Assembly (NCBI RefSeq): GCF_947503465.1
Contig: NZ_CANNDN010000001.1
Span: forward strand, 1,984,001 to 2,048,000
DNA: 64,000 bases
DNA from: an uncultured Tateyamaria sp.
GTDB lineage: Bacteria > Pseudomonadota > Alphaproteobacteria > Rhodobacterales > Rhodobacteraceae
Direction of reading: 5' to 3'
The position numbers and the translations under genes are program-made. Shown here piece after piece: positions 9,143-16,417 of this stretch (within the stretch, counting starts at the first letter, position 1; every line of letters starts with the position of its first letter). The notes beneath the pieces are model-generated. The model saw only the letters and a list, made by a program, of their open reading frames with translations. It was not told the origin of the DNA and did not search any database.

Positions 9143-9798
9143 CACGCACACCGACATACGACGAAAACGAGGTTTTGGCGGCTGAGTACGTGGTGGGCCT
9201 TTTGTCCACGGACGAACGTCGCGCTGTTGAGACACGCGCGCGCACGGATCAAGCACTGACCGCACAGATACGCGCTTGGGAGGTCTATTTATCCGGGTTG
9301 AATGAGGAGTACGGTTTCGCGCAACCCTCAGGACAAGTAAAAAAAGCGATAGACCAGAGGCTGTTCGAGACGCCACGCCCACGCCAACACTGGTGGGCCC
9401 GGGCTGGGCTGGTTGCAACGGTCCTGGCTCTTGCGCTGATCATCGGTTCGATATCCCTAGATACACGCGACGCGACCCGGATGATCGCACAGTTGGACAG
9501 TGGAGAAAGTGCCTACCGCTTTGTGGTCGAGGTTGGTGAGGCTACCGAGACAATCGATGTTTCCCTTACTGCCGGCGATCCGGCGGCGGATGGAGTCTTC
9601 GAACTTTGGCTGCTCTTGGAAGGTGGTGCACCGCAATCGCTTGGAACATTTGCCCAATCGGCACGCCTGCAATCGAGCGCCGCTTGGCAAGTGCAAGAAG
9701 GTATGGTTCTAGCCGTGAGCCTGGAACCAGTCGGCGGGTCACCGACGGGAACCCCAACCGGACCTGTCCTTGCTGTGGGGGCATTAAACGATGAGTAG
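9139..9798 (+). CDS. RskA-like membrane anti-sigma factor
   Basis: The 219-residue product has an N-terminal anti-sigma domain (LAAEYVVGLLSTDERRAVE and WEVYLSGLNEEYG), one membrane segment near residues 92-110 and a periplasmic RskA-like domain ending in a Gly/Thr/Pro-rich stretch. I chose the ATG at 9139 because it overlaps the sigma stop as ATGA and starts the conserved domain; an in-frame ATG 54 bp upstream adds an unconvincing extension. It should hold the sigma factor inactive at the membrane until an envelope signal triggers release. Confidence 0.88.
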   Translation: MTRTPTYDENEVLAAEYVVGLLSTDERRAVETRARTDQALTAQIRAWEVYLSGLNEEYGFAQPSGQVKKAIDQRLFETPRPRQHWWARAGLVATVLALALIIGSISLDTRDATRMIAQLDSGESAYRFVVEVGEATETIDVSLTAGDPAADGVFELWLLLEGGAPQSLGTFAQSARLQSSAAWQVQEGMVLAVSLEPVGGSPTGTPTGPVLAVGALNDE

Positions 9799-10546
9799 GT
9801 TGGCCTGCCTTGTCATGGGAAGTCTGGTGCTGACGGGTAAGTTGTATGCTCACGAATTCTGGATCGAACCGTCAGTCCTTATGCCTGCGCTCGACGAAAA
9901 ACTGAATGTACAGGTCCGTGTTGGAGAACATTTCGAAGGCGAGCTCTTTCCGTTCCAGCCGCGCGCGTATGAAGCAGCCTATTGGATTGGCCCAGAAACG
10001 GTCCTGCCGTTGCACACACAACCGCTGGCGCAAAGGGACCTATCCTTATCTGCGCAAGGCGACGGGCTGCACATATTGGCAATTGCTTCTTTTGGACGCA
10101 CACTAACCTACACAAGCCTCTCCGAATTTGAAGCTTTTGCGGCAGAGGTTGGAGCAAGTGCAGTTCTGGCCGGCGTGCAGCTGCAGGCCGAACAAGACGG
10201 CACCTTGCAGGAGACCTATCGTCGTTTTTCGAAGATGCTGGTGCATTTTGGGTCCAAGTCCGGCGCTGATAAGCGGCTGGGGCTGGAGTATGAATGGGTG
10301 CAGTCTGATAAAGGTATCGCACTTTTTTCGCCACAAGGTCGCGTACCGCACCATCCCGTCGATCTGTTTTGCCGTCAGTCAAACGGACAGGTTCGTCAGC
10401 ACAGATTGTATACAGATTCCACCGGGCAGGTATTACCTGACGTGGCCATGGCAGAGCGGTGTATGATCAACGCCGTTTTCTTAACCCCGTCGAAAACATC
10501 GAAGCGCTGGTCCAGTGATTGGGTTTCCATGTTTTGGGTGAACTGA
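9791..10546 (+). CDS. DUF4198-type exported protein
   Basis: A 251-residue protein with a signal peptide ending near LYA, followed by HEFWIEP, the hallmark N-terminus of DUF4198 proteins (periplasmic, often associated with metal uptake). The C-terminus ends in a short SDWVSMFWVN strand as in other members, so it appears full length. It overlaps the anti-sigma gene by 8 bp and is the last gene of the plus-strand T2SS operon. It could be a target or signal component of the sigma system, but this is inferred only from position. Confidence 0.7.
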   Translation: MSRLACLVMGSLVLTGKLYAHEFWIEPSVLMPALDEKLNVQVRVGEHFEGELFPFQPRAYEAAYWIGPETVLPLHTQPLAQRDLSLSAQGDGLHILAIASFGRTLTYTSLSEFEAFAAEVGASAVLAGVQLQAEQDGTLQETYRRFSKMLVHFGSKSGADKRLGLEYEWVQSDKGIALFSPQGRVPHHPVDLFCRQSNGQVRQHRLYTDSTGQVLPDVAMAERCMINAVFLTPSKTSKRWSSDWVSMFWVN

Positions 10547-10977
10547 TCGGAGCATACGGTTCGCCAGGGCAGCCGGTTTGTCCGATTTCGAGGGCCTGGT
10601 AAACGCCAAGAAACCCGAAAAGATAGGGTCGCAGCCGCAAGACCTGTGTCGAGCATTGGGGGCGACTTGGGCTCTGGCAGATACCGGCACAGAAGTGTCG
10701 GGTTTAAACTAACGACGGACAAGGGGTAACACGGACCTGCTTCGCTGAATCCGGCCCGCCGTGCGTTGCCGAGACGGTGCCATTCTTAGTCAGTCGCACC
10801 ATGCACCCGGCAGACTGCAAATGCGCGTGTGCCACCTTAGTTTTTTACCTGACGTTCCGCGACGCCTTAACGCCGGACGCTTTTTTTAGTGCGCTGCTGA
10901 TCCATTGCAGCCAGCTAAATCCGTAAACATACTCATGCTCCCGGTCGGGTCCTAATGCCGCTTTGCATCTGGCCGGA
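10547..10977. other. 431-bp gap without a supported gene
   Basis: This stretch separates the convergent ends of the T2SS operon and the next minus-strand gene. Short open frames exist on both strands but none has a ribosome site or a recognisable product. I see no convincing terminator hairpin, RNA gene or transposon end. Confidence 0.5.
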
Positions 10978-12114
10978 TCATGCAGCCACTCGGCACAGTG
11001 AACACGCCGTAGGCATCCCGCCAAAAGCATGCCCCAACATTGCCTTCAGCGCATCCAGCACCGACAGGAACGGCAGGATAACCGGCAAGGACGGATTAAA
11101 CCGCATGGATGCTGCAAACGTGTTCGCGCCGTTCTGCGCCACCGCGGCCCCGGCCAAGACATTGTCCATCGACGGTAACATATCCAGCTTTGGCTGCAGC
11201 GACAGGGCCGCACTGGGCAGCGCGGGCAGGCGCAGACCAAACATGTAGTTCAGCATCGCCTGCACGCGCCCGATGCCCGCCGGGCTCATTGCGTCCGGGC
11301 CAAACGCCTCGGTGATCGCCGACAGATCCGATATCATGGTCAAGTGTTCCAACAGCTGGCTGATGTCAAAGGGCAGAGGCGGGATGCCCCCAAGACCGCT
11401 CAGCAAATCCATCGCAGCATCGCCAAAACCGGGATCCGAAATCGCTGGCAAACCCAAAGTCATTGGCGCATCCGCCAGTGGTGCAAGCGCGGCGAGGGTC
11501 ATCGCGAGGTTCAACTGGGGCATGGACATTCCGAATGCCGGAAACTGCGCTGTTCCCAGACCGGCGTGCACCCCAATCGCAGCATTTAATGTGGTGTGCG
11601 GACACCCCAGGTTCATGGCATTGGAATAGCTCATATCGACCCCTGACAGCGCCATGGGGCATAGCCCTTGTGCCCGCAGGCTCAGCGTCATCCGCGCTGC
11701 CATGGTCATACTTGCCAAATGCGGCCGCGGGATCGAAAGCATCGACGTGCCGAAGGGCCACAGATATGCGCGTAGACTGCGCAATGTCCGCTTCAACTCC
11801 TCAAGCACAGCGCGCGGGTCATGCATCGGAAAGCTGCTGCCGACTGCCGACATCTGCGCGGTCATCATCATCAATGAGGGCGCTCCAAATCGTGGCACCC
11901 CGGGAAGCAGGGAGGAAAACCACGCTGTTGCATCCATTGATGGCAGTGCAGCCGACATGCTCAAATCAGCGCGGCTCGTGCCGCTCGCGTCCCCCTCGAG
12001 CCCCAAAAGGCCCAGCAGATGCCCCATCTGAGGTGGCACAGCACTGATAGACAGATTGGCAGACGGCATCAGACCCGACAGGCTTTGCGGGGTTGGAGGA
12101 CATAAACAGGGCAT
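10978..12114 (-). CDS. Unrecognised Met/Ala/Leu-rich protein
   Basis: A 378-residue product of unusual composition: very rich in Ala, Leu, Met, Pro and Ser, with recurring short hydrophobic segments such as LALPSMD, LPALPSAALSL and MSMPQLNLAMTLAALAPLAD, and few charged residues. It starts MPCLCPP and ends with a Cys-rich CSLCRVAA. I chose the ATG at 12112-12114 because AAAGGAT precedes it; the same type of ribosome site precedes hcp. There is no signal peptide or family match I can name. It lies 86 bp after another orphan gene and beside the T6SS island, so a T6SS-linked secreted protein is possible but unproven. Confidence 0.6.
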   Translation of the reverse strand: MPCLCPPTPQSLSGLMPSANLSISAVPPQMGHLLGLLGLEGDASGTSRADLSMSAALPSMDATAWFSSLLPGVPRFGAPSLMMMTAQMSAVGSSFPMHDPRAVLEELKRTLRSLRAYLWPFGTSMLSIPRPHLASMTMAARMTLSLRAQGLCPMALSGVDMSYSNAMNLGCPHTTLNAAIGVHAGLGTAQFPAFGMSMPQLNLAMTLAALAPLADAPMTLGLPAISDPGFGDAAMDLLSGLGGIPPLPFDISQLLEHLTMISDLSAITEAFGPDAMSPAGIGRVQAMLNYMFGLRLPALPSAALSLQPKLDMLPSMDNVLAGAAVAQNGANTFAASMRFNPSLPVILPFLSVLDALKAMLGHAFGGMPTACSLCRVAA

Positions 12115-12200
12115 CGTGATATCCTTTGACTGAGCACCGCCAAACACATCTTGCGCGGTTTCACGCGTGTGGCCGTACACCCATCAACGCGCTGAAAGAT

Positions 12201-13064
12201 TTAGGTAATCGTTCCCTTTTTCTTCAGCAGCTTGATGAAGGCGTCGTATTTCAGCTTGGTGATCGGGCTCGACTTCGGCTCAAGTTTCTTGATTTGTTCG
12301 AACGCCTTTTTCGCCTTGGAGTCTTTCTTGTCGTAATGGTGCTCAACCATCTGCTTCATCAGCTTGAGGATGTCCTTGTCGTTGACGTTCTGAAATCCAC
12401 AGAACACCAGCGATTTCGCATCAATCTTGACGTCGTGGTACCCGATCAGTCCGCGCTGACGCTCCACCGCGTCTACGATAACCACCGCAGGCATCTTCAG
12501 TCCGGCCTTTTTCGCAGCCTTTGTTGCGGCGGCGGCGGCGCTTTTGTTATTGCCCATATACAGTTGGACCATAATTTCCTTCACGAGCATCTGGTCGGTC
12601 AAACCCAGACGTTTCGTTGCAACGGCAATCTTGCCAAAACGGCCTTCGCAATTCTTTTCGGCATGTGGGCGGCAATGCTGATAGAAAACGCTCCCGGGCT
12701 TGTCTTTCGTCTTGTAGAAAGCGGGAATGGCCTTTTTGTCCAAATAGGTCAGACAGGCCTTTTTCAGCCCTGGCACCAATTTGTTCAAGCCAGCCGCCGC
12801 ATCCTTTTGCGGACCACGCATGACGTCGTCCACGGCCTTTTGCTGCTTGCCGTCAAGCGCGATAGGTGTCTTTGCCGACTTGGACAGGAATTCTTCAAAC
12901 AGTTTGTAGCCGGTGACCTTCGTGTTCGTAAGAAACCCCAGCATGGCCGCGCCAGATTTGTCGTTTCGGATCATGTACGCATTGAACATCCCGAGTACAG
13001 GCTGGTTCCGGAGCATCTCGTTCATATTGCTGGGGAAATTCAATCCTAGAATAGCAATAGGCAT
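12201..13064 (-). CDS. Unrecognised Lys-rich protein
   Basis: The 287-residue product starts MPIAILGLNF with AAAGGA 8 bp upstream. It is basic and Lys-rich, with probable helices throughout (for example KSAAAAATKAAKKAGLK) and a C-terminal KLKYDAFIKLLKKKG tail. It contains Cys residues at about 107, 131 and 141. No signal peptide, membrane segment or known domain is visible. Its composition resembles the Lys-rich helical protein at 36334-37287 but no aligned motif was found. It is probably co-transcribed with the Met-rich gene downstream. Confidence 0.6.
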   Translation of the reverse strand: MPIAILGLNFPSNMNEMLRNQPVLGMFNAYMIRNDKSGAAMLGFLTNTKVTGYKLFEEFLSKSAKTPIALDGKQQKAVDDVMRGPQKDAAAGLNKLVPGLKKACLTYLDKKAIPAFYKTKDKPGSVFYQHCRPHAEKNCEGRFGKIAVATKRLGLTDQMLVKEIMVQLYMGNNKSAAAAATKAAKKAGLKMPAVVIVDAVERQRGLIGYHDVKIDAKSLVFCGFQNVNDKDILKLMKQMVEHHYDKKDSKAKKAFEQIKKLEPKSSPITKLKYDAFIKLLKKKGTIT

Positions 13065-13373
13065 AGCAAATGTCCTTTCAGCTGATCGTGCCGAGCCTTG
13101 GCGACCCTTTCAGAAAGACAACAGGAAAGGTGGGGAGATTATTCAGTCCATGTTCAAATTTTTCTTCGATGGGATTCTGCGAAACCGGCGAGGCCGAAGT
13201 ATCAGAAGTGCCGTCGGTGGCGTGTTGCGCGGATCCACAACATTGAGGTGCCCGACGACACGACGAACGCAAAATTTGCTCGGGTCGATCGCTACAGCGA
13301 TCCCGCCAATAAGACCGAGCCCATAAGGTCGCCGATACCCGAACCGCAGGTCTTGAAGGGCGTTTGTCAGTTT
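13065..13373 (-). other. Gap with a possible gene remnant left of the IS3 element
   Basis: On the minus strand an open frame without a start enters from the IS boundary and ends with TGA near 13148, reading YGLGLIGGIAVAIDPSKF in its middle. It looks protein-like and may be the 3' end of a gene cut by the insertion, but I cannot assign it. The rest of the gap holds the ribosome site of the Lys-rich gene. Confidence 0.25.
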
Positions 13374-13389
13374 TGACCCAGCCCCCTGA
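13374..13389 (+). repeat. IS3-type left terminal inverted repeat
   Basis: TGACCCAGCCCCCTGA matches the reverse complement of 14457-14472 at all 16 positions. Confidence 0.9.
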
Positions 13390-13437
13390 AATCAGGCCAC
13401 TGCGGTGTTCGTAATCCGTCCAAGCAAAGGATGGACA

Positions 13438-14446
13438 ATGAAACGCAGATTTAGTGACGAGCAGATCATTCACTGCCCGGCAGGGTATTGCGCAGCAATG
13501 TCCCGAGAGGGGCGTCGATCAAGGAATACGAGGCAGGCGTGAAAGCACAGGAGCTGTGCCGGATGCGATGGATCGGCATGGCCTGTCGGAACGTCGGGCG
13601 TGTGAGTTGGCTGATCTGCATAGGTCAGTCTTTCAATAGAAGAAACAGGATTGCGGCGATGATGCTCTGGGCAAGCGGCTGCGTGAATTGGCGAATGAAC
13701 GACGCCGGTTCGGATATCGCCGCTCAGGCATTTTGCTGGCCCGAGAGGGATTTGAGGTGAACCACAAAAAGCCGTTCCGACTCTACCGCGACGAAGGGCT
13801 GGCTGTTCGGCGCAGAAGGACTCGCAAGCGAGCTTTGGGCACGCGCAGACCTATTCTCGTGCCGGATCTGGCCAGCCGGCGTTGGTCATTGGACTTCATG
13901 TCTGGCGCCTTTGAGGATGGCCAACGGTTCGGGGTGCTCTGCATCGTGGATGACTGCACCCGTGAGGCCCTGGCGACAGTGGTGGATCGTTCCTTGTCAC
14001 GTGCGCGGATGATCCGTGAACTGGAGGACCTGATCCGCAGGCGCGGCCAGCCCGACATGATTGTCAGCGATAGTGGCATAGAAACAACATTTCATGCCGT
14101 GCTCTGATGGTGCCATGCTACTGGCGTCGGCTGGCACTACATTGCGCCCGGAAAACCGATGCAGAATGCCTTCGTGGAAAGCTTCACCGGCAGGCTCCGC
14201 GACGAATGCCTCAACGAACACATCTTCGGCAATCTCTCCGAAGCCCGGAAGATCATCGAAAACTGGAGGATCGATTACAACACACAACGGCCAAACGCAT
14301 CGCTTGGCGGGCTGACCCCTGCTGTCTACGCCAATCTCAACCGCAGCACCCGGCCTGCCTCGCTTGAGCTCCGCAAGGCCTCCGCTCAGCAGGCCTTGAG
14401 CGCAACCATATCAACAGAAAGAAACAGGAACGGATTCTACGCCTGA
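13438..14446 (+). pseudogene. IS3-family transposase OrfA/OrfB, inactivated
   Basis: OrfA begins MKRRFSDEQII at 13438 and then loses frame; the expected KEYEAGVKAQELCRM continuation is in another frame. OrfB is recognisable from RACELADLHRSVFQ, an in-frame stop, then LRELANERRRFGYRR, VNHKKPFRLYRDEGLAVRRR and the DDE core: RWSLDFMSG (first Asp), MIVSDSGIET (second Asp) and [15 protein letters not shown] (Glu). A frameshift near 14100 separates the second Asp from the Glu. At least three lesions make the transposase non-functional. Confidence 0.88.
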
Positions 14447-14456
14447 ACGTCCCGGA

Positions 14457-14472
14457 TCAGGGGGCTGGGTCA
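14457..14472 (-). repeat. IS3-type right terminal inverted repeat
   Basis: TCAGGGGGCTGGGTCA is the exact reverse complement of the left repeat at 13374-13389. Confidence 0.9.
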
Positions 14473-14551
14473 CTGCTTCTTCGGTGGCGGTGATCCCATG
14501 AACTTGGAAAACGTTCTTGGCCAGATCGACGCCGATGGTGGTAACTTGCAT
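14473..14551 (-). pseudogene. IS110-family transposase, 5' fragment
   Basis: From the ATG at 14549-14551 about 26 codons read MQVTTIGVDLAKNVFQVHGI, the N-terminal signature of IS110-type DEDD transposases with the first catalytic Asp. The frame runs directly into the right end of the IS3 element, and no continuation is found left of that element. The rest of the IS110 gene is therefore deleted. The 220 bp upstream, to the M15 gene, may hold the IS110 left end but no boundary could be fixed. Confidence 0.75.
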
Positions 14552-14774
14552 GGGGTGGCTCCTCTCACAAGCAGATTTGGACACGTGCACTATGGCGCAT
14601 TGCGTTGCCGATCGATGTGTTGCCATCCACCCCATCAGCGGTGTCGCGGACGCTGTGCGGCGTATTGAGATGTCGGGGCAATTCTGCCGGAACCTCTGCT
14701 GACTCCGCCTGCATGGCAAATACTGCGTCAAGGTCGGTCCGCATGGGTCGCCTTTTGCATGGGTCGGGCCGTGG

Positions 14775-15647
14775 TCAAAGCTTGCCTTCGGCGATCCACT
14801 TTTCAACAAGATCCCGGCTGACTTCGAAATGCATGCTGTCCTCGCGCGAGAAACCGGCCCCCCAGTACCAACCCTCGTTGCGAAAGAAATCAGCGAGGAT
14901 AGTCAAGCCAAGCTGAGTGCGCCCGTCGCCCAGCCTGTCCAGTCGACCGTCGATGTTGAGATCGAGCGACAAGCCAAATGCGTGGGTCGAGGTCCGCCCG
15001 GTTGCGCCGCGGATATGCCGCACGCAGAGCGCCCCGGCCGTGTTGATCCGGTCGTGCAGGTCGGGATCGGTAGCCTTGATCTTTTCGAACACGACGCGGA
15101 GGCTGTCTAGCGCGGGGCGCAACATGCGTACGCGCACCGGGCCGACCTGTTCAGTAGCAAGCTTGGAGGCCAGACGCTGGTTGGTCATACTTTGGCATTC
15201 GCTTGTCAGGTTTTCGCGCGGCTTGCCAAAAACACCTTCGAGATAACCAGGTGAGGCAATCCGAAGGCCGTCATTCACATTGCGCCGGCTTGCGATCAGA
15301 ACAACCTGGGCATAGGCGTCGATGATCTGGTTGGGGCCGTCGCGGGGCAGTGCAGCAAGATTTTCGTCGCCGGGTACTGGCGCGGTTGCGGGTGCCGCTG
15401 AACGCAGATCGCCGACCTCTTGCCTGAGCTGTTCGATCTGCGCTTCGAGTGCCTCGATCTGGGTGCGCAGGTTCTCGATCTCGATACGGGCGCCGCTGTC
15501 GATTGCGGGGCCCGCAAATTCTGCCTCTCCGTCCGAGGCGTAGCGGATTTCCTGTGCCGGGCGGAACTGCAAGTAGATCAGCACGCCCAGGCCCACCACG
15601 ATGGCCAGCATCACACCAATGATGATGGGAATGATCCGGGTATCCAT
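14775..15647 (-). CDS. Membrane-anchored M15 (VanY-like) peptidoglycan peptidase
   Basis: A 290-residue protein with one N-terminal membrane anchor (about residues 5-28), a coiled coil (about 52-78) and a C-terminal M15 peptidase domain. Zinc-site residues are visible in STHAFGLSLDLN (His and Asp) and in the terminal DSMHFEV (His). I chose the ATG at 15645-15647 as it directly precedes the anchor; an upstream ATG would add 22 residues. M15-family peptidases cut L,D or D,D peptide bonds of peptidoglycan. Next to a T6SS, a role in opening the cell wall for machine assembly, as described for Acinetobacter TagX, is plausible by inference. Confidence 0.82.
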   Translation of the reverse strand: MDTRIIPIIIGVMLAIVVGLGVLIYLQFRPAQEIRYASDGEAEFAGPAIDSGARIEIENLRTQIEALEAQIEQLRQEVGDLRSAAPATAPVPGDENLAALPRDGPNQIIDAYAQVVLIASRRNVNDGLRIASPGYLEGVFGKPRENLTSECQSMTNQRLASKLATEQVGPVRVRMLRPALDSLRVVFEKIKATDPDLHDRINTAGALCVRHIRGATGRTSTHAFGLSLDLNIDGRLDRLGDGRTQLGLTILADFFRNEGWYWGAGFSREDSMHFEVSRDLVEKWIAEGKL

Positions 15648-15799
15648 GCGGTGTCGCGGCCTGCTTTCTCTCAACAAAATAACTGTGCTGCAGAGCCCGA
15701 CCCAAGTCAACAAATCGGCATCATTGTTGCCTGTAATTGCGTTGTTTGGGCAGACGGGCTGGTGTACGATTTAACCGCAATAGTTTTATGGGGTCAGCA

Positions 15800-16381
15800 A
15801 TGTTCAAACATTTTTTTCTGGGACTGGGGATTTCCATTTTGGCGGTGGGTACGTTCTCCGGTGTGGCGCTGGCGCAGTCAACAGATGCCAGCGAGTTGAC
15901 CGCCGAAGAGTTGGAGCAGATCTTCCAGAAGCAGAAGACTCGCGGGCTTGTTCTGGCGCCCACGGGTGCCCAGGACAACACCGGGGCGACCGACACGGCA
16001 GCCACCGACCTGCCGGGCGCCGAAACTTACGTGGAGCTTGCGCCGGACGAACAGGTGAATATCCAGATCAGTTTCGATTTCGACAGTTCGGCTCTGCGCG
16101 CCGACCAGCAGCCAAAGTTGGCAACGATGTGCGAGGTGATGCAGGCGGTCGATATCGAAGTGTTCCGGATCGTTGGGCACACCGATGCCAGCGGATCGGC
16201 AAGCTATAACGAGCGGCTGAGCCTGCTGCGCGCGCAAGAGGTCAAACGCTTTCTCGTGGGTGACTGCGGCATCGCCGAAACCCGGTTGGAGGCTGTCGGT
16301 GTGGGCGAGGCGTTCCCGCTGAACCAGGAAGATCCGCGGGCCGATGCAAACCGGCGGGTGGAATTCCAGGCGCTGAGCTAG
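15800..16381 (+). CDS. OmpA-family peptidoglycan-binding protein
   Basis: The 193-residue product has a signal peptide (MFKHFFLGL to LAQ, about 27 residues), a short linker and an OmpA C-terminal domain (about 85-193) with ISFDFDSSALRADQ, GHTDASGSASYNERLSLLRAQEV and NRRVEF. No lipobox is seen. The ATG at 15800 fits the signal peptide better than the upstream one at 15737. It precedes ppkA on the same strand by 36 bp, so it probably belongs to the T6SS locus and may tether periplasmic parts to the cell wall. Confidence 0.85.
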   Translation: MFKHFFLGLGISILAVGTFSGVALAQSTDASELTAEELEQIFQKQKTRGLVLAPTGAQDNTGATDTAATDLPGAETYVELAPDEQVNIQISFDFDSSALRADQQPKLATMCEVMQAVDIEVFRIVGHTDASGSASYNERLSLLRAQEVKRFLVGDCGIAETRLEAVGVGEAFPLNQEDPRADANRRVEFQALS

Positions 16382-16417
16382 GGTGCGGGTCGGGTACAGG
16401 TCCGGGAGGTTGCGCGG

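Larger units (their letters stand above)
13374..14472 (+). mobile_element. Decayed IS3-family insertion sequence
   Basis: About 1.1 kb bounded by perfect 16-bp inverted repeats (TGACCCAGCCCCCTGA at 13374-13389 and its complement at 14457-14472), with the TG...CA termini of the IS3 family. Inside are remnants of OrfA and OrfB. No target duplication is seen: the flanking triplets are TTT and CTG, which suggests later rearrangement of one side. The right end abuts an IS110 transposase fragment. Confidence 0.85.

Noticed and set aside
8264-9418. 384-codon open frame antisense to the sigma and anti-sigma genes
   Set aside because: The plus-strand genes have recognised domains and coupled start/stop signals; the antisense product is low-complexity.
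10845-11030. Small lipoprotein-like frame (MLLAGCLRR)
   Set aside because: It overlaps the 3' end of the Met-rich gene in another frame; the lipobox resemblance is short and lacks an N-terminal basic region and ribosome site.
13371-14475. Target-site duplication around the IS3 element
   Set aside because: The flanking triplets TTT and CTG differ, so no duplication can be claimed.
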